Shown: positions 19,952 to 36,217, numbered from the stretch's first letter. The stretch: DNA of 64,000 bases from Rhizopus arrhizus (GCA_024220505.1 JAKZZE010000007.1:558001-622000), one strand, 5' to 3'. Notes: generated by a model from the sequence alone, not told the origin. Numbers and translations: made by a program.

Positions 19952-22927
19952 TTAAAATAAATTTTATGTTGAGTAAAAAACGAGAAATGAAAGGGAAGAA
20001 AGAAATGTTTGGACTTTTTAAAAGAAAGAGAGAAAAGAAACCAAAGAAAAAAAGAAAAAAAAAGATAAAGTAAAATAATAAAAGATAAAAGGAAAGATGT
20101 TACAAGAAAAGAAAAAAAATTGTCTTTGGGCAATACTTTTGCAGTATTTTCGGAGTTCAATGACGGTTTTATGATCTTTTTCTTACCAATTTAAGAATGC
20201 AGCTTGCCGTAAAGTGACAAGGTGTGGGCATCTTTAGTCTTGTACTAATTGGGATTAACTGATATGCTTCAGAGAGTATTTGTAAATTGAAGCCTATTTC
20301 TGACCCTGTTGCAAAAAAAAAAAAAAAAGCTCAATCAAGTCAAGTATGATGAATATTAAAGAGCGCACAAAGTATATCGTAACCTTATCTTTTTCTAGGC
20401 CAGTTAAAGTGAAGCAAATATGGTGCTTATGGTAAAGATGGTCTAGTAATTTGAAAATTCAATAAAAATTCTTTCCTTATTCTCCTAAACATTATGTGTC
20501 GCTTGCTATATATTCGATTGAGCAATAAATCTTAAAGTTTTCTTTTACCATTGTGCGACCGTGGGAGAGAAGGAGAAGATAATAGAAAATATATGCTAAG
20601 ACTATTGCATAATTAATAACTTAATGTGATTGAACTAGATATATTCGAAAGTTTTTATTGTATCTGATTCAACTGATCTTTTGACTTGATACCCAGCCAC
20701 TTAAATTATTTTTTCATGCATCTGTATTTAAAGGTTGCTGTTGATAATTTCGCGTGAGATCACTCAAAACTATATAATTTGCATTGTATACCACCTATAA
20801 CATTTCGTACTATATATGATAAACAGCTTATACAATTTATATCATACTACTGTGAATCCTAAACTATACTGTTATATTCTAAGGCGCATTTTGTATTAAA
20901 TAGCTCTCTTTCTCGCCCTTGCGTAATAAAAAGGTTCAAGAGATTCATCAATTATTTAAATTATCTCTAGCTTTATTCATTGAGTAATATAACATGTCTA
21001 TTCCTTAACTGCACTGATTTGCTGTCTTTCAAGCTTCCTTCTTTTTGCTATTGTAGGGTAAACAAACTTTGTTGGAATTGACATATAAAATCAGATTTAA
21101 ATATGAATTTCTCTTGAATATATGTTTCGTAGTTTTATCTTGTACTGTCTCCTTGTTATTATTTTTGACTGCATTAATAGATAAACAGATGAGAACACAG
21201 TCATAAGCATGCTGCAAGGAACAAATATATGATTCGTTTTCTACATTCACCTGCTTGCGCTTCATTTTATTTATCTACTGGCTATACTTTTGTAAAAATT
21301 GCTTTATTTAAAATGTACAATTAACATAGACTCTTATTGAATGTATAAGAATAGCGCTTCAGCTCGTCATTTACTATATCCTTTAAAGCACCAACACTTA
21401 AAAGATAAGTTAAATTGAAAAATAAGGTACTCATGCTCAGGAGTCAAGTCTAGCTATTATAATTGAATGTAATAGTTAACCTACTTTTAGTTTTTGAAAA
21501 ATAATATACGACGTACAAAAATTTTTAGTTTATTGAACTATGGCTATGGCTAACCTTATTAAAAAAGCATCATAAACTGCATCTGTAACCTTCAGTTGAT
21601 TGAGGCAAAATTCCAGATAGATATGAAGGTAAGCGTCCTATTAAAGTTATTACTAAATATATAGGTATATCACTTTAAGCTATTTACTATTATATTAATA
21701 AATGTAGAAAAACTGAATCATCAATATCAAAGCATCATAGTAAGTGACCATCCAAGTTAATATTTTTAGCCATAAAGAGCTCGTTCGGCAAGCTTCAATA
21801 TTGTTTATACTAGAAATTACAAATCAACAGTGATCAAACGCGTCACATAGATAGGTTTCGATTTTAACAATTCTTTTAGAAATCCTACTTAACTGATAAA
21901 TAAAAGACATTTGAACAACGAGAATCAATGTTTAGGTCTAACGAATTTTATTTCAGTGGTTGGTAATGATGGAAGAGCAAGGTATGCCTCTTTGGGGTAG
22001 ACAAAAGTACGAGGAAGATTTATCTTACATACCATGAAACTTGGTAAGGAAATAATAATGCTCTGGAACTCATTTTGGATTAGAAGGCTCAGTCTTTTGT
22101 TGTGATGGAAGGCTCTGTATATCAGACAAAGTATGCTTTTTGTTTGACTGATCATCTGTTGATCTGGCTGAATGCAATACTCAATACAGCCAAAAATAAC
22201 TTTATTTTCAGAAGGGTGTCAATTTCTGCTGTACTGAGTCATTTGTGACCTAGTTTAAGGGAAGATTTTAAGTCAAGGGTTTGACTTCTAGTCTGCTCAA
22301 AGTCCAAATCTTGACTTTATCAAATGACTTTAAATTTGCATAAAAAATTGTTTAGAGGCAAAAAGATGTCATTCACAATATGAATCAATTGAAAGACTAC
22401 TTTCAGTGAAATGCCATTGAATTGTGACAAACTCTAGCAAATACTTTTTTTTTTTTTTTTTTTTACAAGCACTTCTTGTAATTTTTCATAACTTTTTAAA
22501 CTGCTTTCTTGTACTAGCTCACTTGAAATAGCACCGTACATTTTTTTAAAATAAATAAATCGCTACATTTAATAGTAAAAAATGATGAAGTATGCATCAT
22601 TAACTTCTCTGAAACGGCTCAAGACAAAACAATAACTGATAATACCAGTAATATAATGAGAGCATATTTATGAAACGAAAAAATAGACATGGAGAAAGAA
22701 ATCTTTGATATCAGCATTATAATCAAGGATGGTAAGAAGACCATTTTAGTTTGTTAGTTAAAATATTATAAAATGTATTAAACTTAGTGGTTCTTTAAGA
22801 GCATGCAAATAAAACTTGACAAAAATAAATTTAGCCGTCACAATGCGCGCTGTCATTTTTTTTCGCCACAAATTTTTTTCTTGTTCGCGTTTTCCCCTTT
22901 ATCTTTTTCAATTTCCTGAAAATAAAC
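19952..22927. other. Long intergenic region between divergent SSD1 and MCM6
   Basis: About 3.0 kb of AT-rich sequence carrying both promoters. Frames of 70-80 codons at 21,029-21,265 and 21,925-22,155 (minus) have no recognisable features; the second continues open upstream without a Met. A 24-nt T run lies at 22,446-22,464. No gene can be supported. Confidence 0.5.
22841..22927 (+). promoter_or_regulatory. Possible cell-cycle promoter elements upstream of MCM6
   Basis: GC-containing motifs stand out in AT-rich DNA just before the MCM6 start: AATGCGCGCTGTCA, TTTTTCGCCACAAA and TTGTTCGCGTTTTCCCC. They resemble E2F/MBF-type GCGC or CGCG cores that drive G1/S genes. This is pattern recognition only. 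Confidence 0.3.
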
Positions 22928-25947
<3,020 letters not shown>

Positions 25948-26249
25948 TTTCTCACACTCTTTTAATAATAACTTTTTTCTTTTCAATACAGATTTTGTAC
26001 ATATTACGTAATTAGTTCAACAAGAGGTTTTTAATAATAATAAAAAAAAACTTATTTGAGCTATAGAATAAGGTTTTTATTGTTGTATCAAATATGTTAC
26101 AGACATTAAGTCAAGTTGATAAATTAGTTTGGATGAGTAGTAGTACATTTTGATATGAATCCTGAAGGGCATGAATTGATATATTATTTCAATCCTTTTT
26201 CTTTTTCTTTCTCTTTTTCCTTTTTTTTTAAAAAAAAATAATAATAATA
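25948..26249. other. Short intergenic region
   Basis: About 300 bp with T-rich and CTTTTT-type pyrimidine runs just before the SRAP gene start, a frequent promoter feature in these fungi. Nothing else is seen. Confidence 0.4.
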
Positions 26250-27302
26250 ATGTGTGGACGCTTTTGCTGCGCTCAAAATCCTAAAGAAATTGCAGATAAA
26301 TTACAAAAAGATAAATATTGCGACGATAATATTACAGTTGACTGTGAAGACTATATTCCAAGTTATAATGTTGCGCCTACTTCAAATATCCTTGTTTTTT
26401 ATGAAAAGGAATCTCAAAAGAAACTTCAAACTATGGTATATACATGTGATAAATAAAAGGTAGCTTTACTAAATGCTTACAAAAGAATTGGGGATATCTT
26501 CCTTCTTGGGCAAAGAAGTTACCTCTTACTAAGGTGAGTAGTACAAAAGATTCACGGTGTGTAATAGTTATTCATGTTAAATAGCCCATCAATGCAAGAC
26601 AAGACACAATAGAAAAATCAGCCAATTATTTTTCTTCATCAAAAAACAGCCAAAGATGTGTTATTATTGCAGAAGGGTATTAATACAAACTGTGCATTAA
26701 TTCACAAAAACCAACATAAAAGTAGATTTTTTGAATGGAAAAAGTTGAGCAGTGGAAAAAAGCAACCTTATTATATAAAAAGAAAAGATGGTAAATTAAT
26801 GGCATTTGCTGGATTGTATGATATATCTCCACTGACAGGTAAAATATATCTTTTTGGTTATATAAACACACAGATACTCATAATAACGTTTTATAAGATA
26901 AATCATATACGTGTGTGATTATTACAACAAATGCACCGAAGAGCTTCTCGGCCATTCATGATAGAATGCCAGTTATTTTAAATGAGAAAAGTGTACTTAG
27001 TTGGATTGATTCATCTAAACCATGGACTGCTACAATAAGTCAATTAATGAGGCCCTTTGAAGGTGAATTGGAATTGTAAAGTGAGAATTATCCAGTGTAC
27101 ATATGAATTGTTGTCTTACGATGATATTGTTAGTTATCAAGTATCAGATGCAGTAGGCTCAACTAAGAACGATTCACCACGATTGATTGTATCTATTGAC
27201 TCGCAAAAGAATTCAATATCTCACTTTTTAAAGCGTAGTGATCCTAAGAAGGAGGCAGTTATAAAGAATAAAAAAAGAAAAATAGAAAAGGAGTCAAATT
27301 AA
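26250..27302 (+). CDS. SRAP/HMCES-family DNA-protein crosslink protein
   Basis: Shields abasic sites in single-stranded DNA by forming a thiazolidine crosslink through Cys2. Six exons: 26250-26435, 26486-26533, 26585-26676, 26726-26838, 26898-27075 and 27134-27302, giving 261 residues. MCGRFCCA puts the catalytic Cys at position 2 after Met removal. Other family marks are PSYNVAPTSN, NWGYLPSWAK, PINARQDTIEKSANY, CVIIAEGFFEW (catalytic Glu), TCVIITTNA and the IHDRMPVIL motif with the conserved His, then VSDAVGSTKNDSPR. The basic tail contains QKNSISHFLKR, which resembles a PCNA-interacting (PIP) motif. It lies 303 bp after MCM6 in the same direction; shared regulation is not shown. Confidence 0.92.
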
Positions 27303-27467
27303 ATGACAATAAAAGAACAAGTTGGTGTCATTTTTCCTTATTTCGTGACCGGGTCTTAATAAGGAATTCTGTCTCGATTTCATTAACCTCGTGTGTATAA
27401 GAAAATCCTTCTCTTTTTTCTCTTTTCTATTCTTTTTTCTTTTCTATTTTTTTATACATTTATTTAC

Positions 27468-29719
27468 ATGGCAGGAAAAGGGGTTGTTCGTAGTATGTAA
27501 GTTGATCTAGTAACTATGCTTCAATATTAACTTGACTAATAATTAATAAAGAAAAAACATTGCTAAAGGGTTTAGCGATGTTCAAATTAAAGTAAGAGAA
27601 GCTACTTCTAATGACCCATGGGGACCTAGTGGTACAATTATGAATGAAATAGCTCAACTCACTTTTAATGAGTAAATAGAAAAAGAAAGAAAGAAAGAAA
27701 GAAAGGAAGGAGAGAGAGAGCGTATCATTAACAATTACCTGTAGGTCTGATTTTATTGAAATAATGGACATGATTGATAAGAGATTAAATGATAAAGGAA
27801 AGAATTGGCGTCATGTATTCAAGGTTAGAAATAGAATGTTCATTATTATATGTACTTACAAGAGCACAGGCTTTACTTTTATTAGATTATTGTTTGCACG
27901 TGGGTTCTGAAAATGTTGTTTTGTACGCCAAAGAAAACATTTATGTTGTAAAGACATTGAAAGAGTTTCAACATGTTGACGAGACTGGAAAAGATGTAGG
28001 AGCTAATGGTAAGTATTATTACTACTATTAATTTATATAACAATTAATACATCATGTCTAGTGAGACAAAAGGCAAAGGACATCACTAATCTATTAATGG
28101 ATGATAATCGATTAAGAGAAGAAAGACAACAAAGACAGAGTATGAGAGATAGAATGGCGAATGTTGGTGATTATTTGAATGAAACTGTAAGACAAATCGA
28201 TGGAAATCAAGACCGTTACGATGATGAAGCAGAACTAAAGAGAGCTTTGGCTGAAAGTAAAAGACTTGCTGAGGAAGAAGCAAGTAATAATCGTCAAGGG
28301 TAAATACAGAATACATTAGTACAAGTTCAATATTTTAATTCGCATTACAGTGACGATGACCTTGAAAAGGCTATTCAGTTAAGTCAACAAGAAGCGCTTG
28401 AAAAGGAAAAGAAGGAAAGAGAGAAATTAGAAAGGGAAAACGCTCAAAACCTATTCGGATCATCTACACCGTAGGAATATACTAAAATAGATGCGTACTT
28501 TTTATCTTAATTTCTTACTGTAGTTTTCAACAATTTGCTCCACAACAAAATGTAGCCATTAATAATCCATACCAACAACAACCTCTGCAATTAGAATGGT
28601 CTCAACCCGTAGACAATAATTTATTGAACGGATTTCAAAATAATCCTTATCAACAACAAGCACAAAATCCATATCAATCTGCTTTTAATCCGACTAGCCT
28701 TCAGGCACAAATGACTGGATTTGTTCAACCTTCTTCAACACCTAATGTGGATTTATTCTCACAACAACCACAATCAACTGGATTTCCTTCTATTCAACAA
28801 CAATCGCTTCAAGCAACAAATAGCTTTGTTTCTACTCCTGCTTTTCAAACTAGTACGGTCACAGGCACAAATCCTTTTTCACAAATGAATAGTACTCCTC
28901 AACAACAGCCACAGCAACAGCAACAGAATTACGATTACAGTAGTCTTGTATTTGGTAATCCGCCCCCTCCTCAACAACAACAGCAACCATTTGCCCCATC
29001 CCCAAAATTAAACAACAACAGTAATTCTCCTTTCAATACTGCTTCTCCTTCCGTCAATGCCTTTAACTCCATGTCATCACCTAATTTGAACTCCACAAAC
29101 GCTTTCTCATCCCCTCAAGTAAGTAATAAATATATTTTGCTTTTTTACGTATTCTAATGGATGTTTTTTAGTTGAGCAACAATATAGCAAAGCCTCAAAG
29201 TGAGACAGATCTTAAATATGCTAGATTGAATGCGTTGTTAGCAAATAAAGAGTAAGGACAAGAAAAGATGATGGAAAATTAAACTTATTTTCTTTTATAA
29301 AAAAATAGTGATGGCATGGATACTTTTGGTAACCAAGGAAACTTGCGTATTCCATAGTAATATACAATATCTATCATTTTTTTAAACATTTACTTACTTT
29401 GTATGTAGTGGAACAGGTTTTGCCAACAGTTTTCATTTACAAGAAAATAATGCTAATAGAGAATTAATGATCAATGGGGACAACGCTACTAACGCATTTG
29501 TAAGCTTTCTTTGAATTTGTGTTATTTTGATATTCAATTCATATTATTTAGGGAACTGTAAGCAAAAACCCGTTTGGTCAAGCTGTAGATAGTAAGCCAG
29601 CTAATCAAAAAAGTCTCCTGGATTTAATGCAAGAACAAAGACAAATGGCTAATAACCAAAACAATAATGTGTTTGCTAGCTCACAACCATTTCATCCAAA
29701 CAATCAAAGTTTCTTTTAG
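27468..29719 (+). CDS. ENT1: Epsin (ENTH-domain endocytic adaptor)
   Basis: Clathrin adaptor that binds PtdIns(4,5)P2 and ubiquitinated cargo. Eleven exons: 27468-27496, 27552-27671, 27745-27823, 27870-28008, 28062-28299, 28351-28470, 28524-29118, 29172-29251, 29309-29356, 29409-29499 and 29552-29719, giving 568 residues. The ENTH domain (about residues 1-140) holds VREATSNDPWGPSG, IMDMIDKRLNDKGKNWRHVF and LLDYCLHVGSENVV. Two ubiquitin-interacting motifs follow: DEAELKRALAESKRLAEEE and DDLEKAIQLSQQEALEK. The C-terminal half is Gln/Asn/Pro-rich with several NPF-type EH-binding motifs (NPFSQ, NPFGQ). The ENT1/ENT2 distinction is not possible here. The downstream part has unusually many small exons (48-91 nt). 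Confidence 0.94.
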
Positions 29720-30636
29720 AAGTTAATAAATAGACGTTTTTAGTATTTATTTCAGTGAATTTAGAATTACTGAGGAAATTTATTTAAATACAATCTGCGA
29801 TTCAACACAACGTGTTACTTAATCTTTGGATTATAAGAGTCAAAAAAAAAAAAGAGCTATCTATTTCTAATGATCCTTACAGATGTACAAAATACTATTC
29901 CTGGTGTTTTTAAGTTTAAGCGGTCTAATTTGTTAGACAAGATGAGGCAATTATTTTTTTTTATTATTATTATAGATCTACTACTTCTTCACAGGAACTA
30001 TAAAACAGGCATTGTAAAAATCTTAGTTCTCCTAAGCGCTTCAATCTCGGTTAATGGTTGAATTGTTTGGCAAAGAAATCTTCTTTTACATGCCTTTTCT
30101 AACACGGTTATACATCCAATAAAAATCATCAATTATTCTTATGCAGCATCTCAATTACCCTTACCTTTTTCTTTGTTTCGATTTTTTAGGCTATGTGTAA
30201 GAAAATCTTCTGTTTTTGTTAAAAAAAAAAGCCTTTTAAATTTCAAGTGAACAGTGTTACAAAAAAAAGTGTACTATGTTTACTATAACTATACTATTTA
30301 AATAGATAATTTTTGAGCAATTCAAGCTAGATGTGAAAAATCACTGTCTTTTTTACATTAGTCTTACATTACTTTTTCGCTTACATTAAATCATTATCTG
30401 ATGTCCTTCTATTTACTGTATTACATCCTCTTTTCGTTCATGGCGGAGTAAGAAACGAGAGAGACCTTAACAAGACTTTTATGCGTTAATGCACATAGCC
30501 ATGGTTTTTTCGTCATACAATCGTCAGTAATGAACGCATCATTATCAATACATTTGATGAGTAATTTAAAGAGGAATTTTTTGTCAAAAGCCAAATTTAC
30601 TCAAGTTTTTTCTTATTCTTTTTTATTAATATTACA
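29720..30636. other. Intergenic, about 900 bp
   Basis: 3' flank of the epsin gene, then T-rich promoter sequence of the dehydrogenase gene. No supported feature. Confidence 0.5.
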
Positions 30637-32083
30637 ATGGCTGCAAACGCTGCTGCAAACACCGCTCAAAGAATGATGGGTGAAAAACCCGTTCAAGTTT
30701 CAAATGAAGACAGACAACAAACATCCGATACTACGATGCTTGCTTGTGTTTGGGTTGGTAAAGACAACCTCGAGATGAGAACTGTTCCAAAACCTGAAAT
30801 AACGGACGACGAAGATGTTATCCTCAAAATTACTGGAAGTACAGGTAATAGAGTGAATAGCTGAAGAGGCATTTCTTATATTTATTTTTATTTACTATGA
30901 CTAGTATGTGGATCTGACTTACATTTGTATCATGGAGAGCTTATGCAAATGAAAGAAGGAGAAATACTGGGCCACGAATGTATTGGTATTGTTGAAAAAG
31001 TTGGTAGTAAGGTTACCGCTGTAAAGCCTGGAGATCGTGTTGTGGCTGCCTTCAACATTGCTTGTGGCAAATGTAAATACTGCTCTCAAAAGATGTTTAC
31101 TTCTTGTGAAGCAGCTAACAACAGCTCGGTCATGGATAAACTTTACGGTCATCGTATTTCTGGTGTTATTGGCTATTCTCATGTAAAATATCAGATATAT
31201 CAAAAGTTGACGAGTACAATGCTAACGCCATTTTCGCTTTCTTAAATTGTAGTTCTTAGGAGGATTCTCTGGTGCACAAGCTGAATATTGTCGTATATTA
31301 TATGGAAATACAAATCTTGTCAAGATCCCAGATAATGTTCCAGATGAAAAGGCATTATATCTTTCTGATATCGTCCCAACTGCATACCATTCTGTTTGGC
31401 AAGCAGGAGTAAAGGAGGGAGAAACAGTTGGTGTCTGGGGCCTGGGACCTATTGGCCTCAACGTTTGTCAGTGGTTGCGTAATGTATTTAAAGCCAAGCG
31501 AATTATTGCTGTTGATAATGTTCCCGAACGCCTTGAACTTGCCAAAGTACGCTGGGGTGTAGAAGTAATCAACTTTGACAAAGAAAGTGATGTGGCTGAA
31601 AAAATTCTTGAGCTTGTTCCCGACGGTTTAGATCGTTCCATTGACTGTGCTGGATTCCGCTATACAAAGGGTCTTTTGCACAAGATCGAGCGAGCTGTTG
31701 GTCTTGAGACAGATACTAGCGAAGTTATCAATGAAACGATTCGAGCAACAAGAAAGTTTGGTGTTGTCGCTTTAATTGCTGATTATGCTGCTTATGCTAA
31801 CCATGTATTAATTGGCGGTATCATGGAGAAAGGTATTCAATTGATTGGTTGTGGCCAAGCACCCATCCAACGACACTGGAGCAAATGCTTGGAACATATT
31901 CAAAACGGTGAATTCGACCCCACTGTCATATTAACTCACCGATTTCCATTGGAACAAACTGTTGAGGCGTATCGTCGTTTTGATCTTAAAGAATCTTCAA
32001 TAATGAAGGTTTACCTCGAGACTCGATTTAGTGGTCCAGTAATGCCTGGCACTCCCATGTTGACCGATGTTGAGGACGCTTGA
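30637..32083 (+). CDS. Zinc-dependent alcohol dehydrogenase, MDR family
   Basis: Medium-chain NAD(P)-dependent dehydrogenase. Three exons: 30637-30844, 30905-31182 and 31253-32083, giving 438 residues. Exons 1 and 2 join within VCGSDLHLYHG (catalytic-zinc Cys and His), followed by GEILGHECIGIVEKVG. The structural-zinc loop CGKCKYCSQKMFTSC has all four Cys. The nucleotide-binding Gly motif is VGVWGLGPIGLNV. Closest in layout to glutathione-independent formaldehyde dehydrogenase-like proteins, with the long insert before the last strand (TRKFGVVALIADYAAYANHV). The true substrate cannot be told. The N-terminus has an Ala-rich start (MAANAAANTAQRMMG) that could be part of a targeting sequence, but this is weak. 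Confidence 0.9.
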
Positions 32084-32301
32084 TCCATATATGTTAACAG
32101 TTGTGGTTGTAAATAAACATAATCCTTTCATTACATAATGTATTGTATCTGTGGTTAAGAGTTCGAAAATAAGAAAGTATTTTAAAATACTGCGTATATC
32201 GTGATCTTTTGTTGACATAACAATTCTTTAGATCTTTTAAGCTCTACATGTGTTTATTAAGTATTACTGTTTAAGACATGTATTATCTTTGTAACGAGAT
32301 T

Positions 32302-33656
32302 TTAAAGCAAGTCAAACTTGGTAACTGCGTGCTTTACAATGCTACTATCAGTTGTCAAAGCACTAGAATTCGTCTTAAAGAAGCAAGTCAATTTATCTGT
32401 AGGTGTACATTTTGTAATATCCTTAAACTCTCTTGATCCTCTTGAGAAGTAGAACATGTCATAAAATACAGAAGTAGATAGTGTAGCATGATTTGAGGCC
32501 ATATAAGAAAGGATATTACCTATGGCAATCAACCTTCTAAGACGGTGATGAGGTCTAGTAGTCACCAGCAATTGATCAAGGCTGTTATCTTTCACTAAAC
32601 CAATAACTTTCTTACATTCCATCTCAGTATCAATAGCCACATATTCAGTAAGATTCAAGTCATGAACAATCACACCTGCAAAACCTTTCTTTGCCTTGTT
32701 TTCAAAAATTTGATTTTCAAATTTCTCATTAATAAAAATTTAGAGTTCCAAACAGAGCTGGGTAAGATTACTATACACCGTTAAGCATCTTTTAATTCCT
32801 CAACAGCTTGAATAGAAGCATACATGGCAGCTCCAGATGAACCACTGCAAAGAAGGCTCTCCTCGCGGATCAAGCTATGAGACACTAGAAATGACATTTT
32901 ATTCTCAGATTTTATCCAAACATCAATCAAATCGCGTTTCAATACATTAGGAACAAAGCCGTGTCCAATACCTTCAACTTGGTAAGTCCAGGATTAAACC
33001 CACAGGATCGATGTCGACAACTTTAATGTTAGGTAGTTTTTCCTTGCGTTTTTGAGCAATGCCAGTGATGATGCCATTTGTACGAGCACCAGCAGCTGAC
33101 TTATCTATTTTACCGTCATGCTATTCTAAAAGCCCTTCGGCTGCTGTATCATAGTGCGTCATTAGATTATAATGATTACCATATTGATAAAATATGTCAG
33201 CATACAGGGTTTCATCTCTCAACTTGCGAGCAACACCGATATGTGGCTCAGGTGCATCCCAAGTAGCTTCGGTAGGTATACGAATAATCCCTGCCCTAGA
33301 GTTTTTAAGACGTCTACCTTTTTTTGGTGTATCTTTTCGAGTAAGGTAATAATAGCATGATATCCTTTCACTGCACTAGCAAGGTTTAACCTGATACTGG
33401 CATTACCAAAGGCTGATTCGATGATTGTCCTCGCTTCTGGAATAAGAATATCTGATTTTTTAGTTTCTTCAATCATACGAACTGCAGTACGGTCTTTGGT
33501 TGAGCCTTCAGCATTAAAAGATTAATACTTGAGCACTAAAAAAGTCTTATTTTATAAAGGAAAGATCTCTATATACAACTTCCATTTTAAACCTGCCTCG
33601 TTTGTGATTCTATCTGCACGAACTCAAGGTGTTCATCCGATATTGTCCAATATAGT
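32302..33656 (-). pseudogene. Cystathionine beta-synthase pseudogene
   Basis: Broken homologue of the PLP enzyme that condenses serine and homocysteine. Moving down the minus strand: an LDNIG-TP-VR-like start near 33,650 with stops; AEGSTKDRTAVRMIEE (PLP-lysine region) near 33,490; SGN-loop equivalent IIESAFGNASIRLNLASAVK (33,440-33,380); GARTNGIITGIAQKR near 33,080; KVVDIDPVGL; then a frameshift at about 32,985 before YQVEGIGHGFVPN; EESLLCSGSSGAAMYAS; and the regulatory CBS-domain part 32673-32302 ending TKFDLL. Even the preserved blocks carry unusual substitutions (AEGS for AGGS). Stops and frameshifts make the gene dead unless a working copy lies elsewhere. Confidence 0.85.
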
Positions 33657-34073
33657 ATTAGATATTTTTAGAACAAGAACAGAACTGGTTAAACTGAATT
33701 ATAAAAACCAAATTTTAAAATGAAGTGCACTAATTGTGCTTATGGTTGTATTGTTCAAATATACATTTTAACTCAGTAGACACGATAAAAGGGAAAAAGA
33801 ATAAAAGAGAAGGTTTCCGAGAAAGTTCCTATTCCTTTGCTACACAGTTACAGTTGTAACACTTGGTGCATTAGTTTTATCTAGCTTTACTTCATTCACA
33901 GCAATTCTCATACGAAAAGAACGCTGTTTATGATATAAGTTAGTAAAGGGGAGAAAAAAGTACTGTTCCAAGCAGGATATAATCAATTTTGAATAAAAAA
34001 GCAGACCATCTAGGTTAAGGGTTTTATTGTTATTAAATAATTTATTAAATAAATGTACAAGACTAGTTCATTA
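33657..34073. other. Intergenic, about 420 bp
   Basis: Spacer between the broken cystathionine beta-synthase gene and the 3' end of the DMT transporter gene. Nothing recognisable. Confidence 0.4.
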
Positions 34074-35236
34074 TTATCGTTTAGATAAGTATATTTTATG
34101 AATTCCCATAGCAGATGTCATTATCACAATGATTGTTGCACCAGAGATACTAAAGGCATCTGGATATTCGTGCAAAATAAAAATACCAAACAAAAATGCA
34201 AATACAACATCATTCATTCGCATTAATGTACCTGGTCCAGCAGGAGCCATTTGTAATCTATAATAAAAGAAAAATTATGTTAACGTTTAAAAGCGGGCAA
34301 AAAACAAAAAAAAAAAAAAAAAAATACCCTTGATTCAAGAAGCATTGGCCGATAAATGCAGAAACACCAACAAGCAACAACATGCTAATTTCATATCCAC
34401 TTCTAGGCATGATAGGTTCTTGAAAAGCAAACATACCAATGAGACTACCAACAGTAGAGATAGACCCAAAGGACACAACATGAACCATAAAATGAACACC
34501 TCTTCCAACTTTACGAACAATGACATAGGCAACAGCAGACATAAATGCACCCAAAAGAGCACAGAAAATAGCAAACAATCGAATCCAATCACTTGTTGCT
34601 TGTGTATTATTTGATTCGTCAGTTTGTCCAAATAAAAATTGTGGTTTGGATACAAGAATAACACCAATAAGACATATCACTGAGCATATGCCATCGAATA
34701 ATGTAAAAGCCTCACCAAGAACAATAGCAGCTAAAATAGCGGTGAATGCAGGACCCAAGAAAAACACAACTAATAAAGGAAGATTAAAAACAGCTGCTTG
34801 CAATTGAATATATCGCTCTACCTGTCGCATCAGCCAAAGGCAACTGTGTTATACTAAAGAAGAACAAACTGATTCCAATAGTTCCTGCAAGTCCTCTAAA
34901 AAACAGCCACTTGCGAACACCTTTTTCACCCAACGGATTTATTTTCAACAATGCACAGCATAATAATCCAAAGAGTGCTTGAATACTAGATCGAGCAAAG
35001 ACAATCTCAAACGAGGGAAAACTAGTGCCACTTAATTTCACAAACAGGGACATGGATGAAAATCCAAGAGCGGAAAGGGTCATGTAGAGTAATCCAACAA
35101 GCTCTCTTCTTTTGTGGTGAGGTTGTTTTTGTTGAGCAATCAAAGGTGTGGTTTCATTGCTACTGCAACTGCCGTCTTCCTCGACAAAAATCTTTGCAAT
35201 TTCTTGCTCATTATCATGACTTTTCTTACCAAGCAT
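34074..35236 (-). CDS. DMT-superfamily (EamA) membrane transporter
   Basis: Drug/metabolite transporter-type membrane protein. Three exons: 34822-35236, 34328-34769 and 34074-34257, giving 346 residues. An N-terminal cytosolic tail of about 45 residues is followed by about ten hydrophobic helices arranged as two EamA repeats. The first repeat starts at LVGLLYMTLSALGFSSMSLF and the second near FLGPAFTAILAAIVLGEAF; the end is MGIHKIYLSKR. The conserved E of ILGE-type motif is present in VLGEAF and a matching LHEYPDAF in the last repeat. The intron after exon 2 holds a homopolymer T run. Fungal members resemble SLC35G/YMR253C-like proteins; the substrate is unknown. Confidence 0.88.
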
Positions 35237-36217
35237 GGGTGACTTTAGTTAAAAAAAGAAAAACTGGGTTTTCATATAGTGAAAACAGTGCTTTTTTTTT
35301 TAAGAATGAAAATTTTATATTATTAAAACTCATCAAAGAGTATAAGGATGAAGAGCGAAGCAAGTGTATGAACAGTGACTTGTCACGAAAATACAAAAGA
35401 TATTAGCATAGAGAAAACTGAAATGGTTTAGGTTTGTACTTTGTCCATTAAGACTGCGAACAGAAGGCATCGCTAAGTTATAGGAAAAGCTAAACTGCCC
35501 TTTCAGAAAAGAAAGGCTGTCAGTTGAAATATTAATAATCACCCTTTGAGTATAGGAAAGCCGCCGATTGGGAATTGAAAAAACTGCCTATTGAGAAAAC
35601 CCCCCTTCCCTTTGATATTTTATTTCTTATTGGCATGTTGTGTGGCCTACGAATAAAAATCTTATAAAAAATATTTCCTATTGGCATTGTTTTCAGTATA
35701 CATGAAAAAACAAAACAGATAATGGAATTTATATACAACCATTAAAACTTTTTTTTGGGGGACCAAAAGTCATATAAATCCATGTTACTTTGACTTCCTT
35801 ATGTACTTTTTTTTCTTCTCTAATTTTATTATATAATCTTTTTATACTAGCCAAACTTTGTCATTAAAAATGTATATTTTCAGATTCAAGTAGACTTAAC
35901 AAAACCCTTCAAAGTCTTAAAGTGGATAAGTCATAAGTTCTTTTACAAGAGTGCTTTGGCTTAATTTTTCTCATTATCTTTATATGATACTAGTATTATG
36001 CCATCAAGAGGAATTAGCTGTTAAAAGCTTATTTTTTTTTCTTGATTTAATCGGGTAGAGTATTGTGCAAACATGATAAGGTATGTACTGATACTGTATT
36101 TGTTTTTAAACGATTGATCTTTTTTCCAATACAAAAAAAAAAAAAAATACATATAAAGTTTGTGACTTCACTGTGATCATTAATGAAAAATTGAGCCTAA
36201 ACTCTTTATAAAAGGAG
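35237..36217. other. Intergenic, about 980 bp
   Basis: Promoter side of the DMT gene and 3' side of the ataxin-2 homologue. AT-rich, no supported feature. Confidence 0.45.

Noticed and set aside
21925..22155. 76-codon minus-strand ORF
   Set aside because: Some protein-like character but no family resemblance and stops on both sides; left as intergenic.
32302..32673. Stand-alone CBS-domain gene
   Set aside because: The upstream minus-strand sequence carries the catalytic part of cystathionine beta-synthase in broken frames, so this is only the 3' end of a pseudogene.
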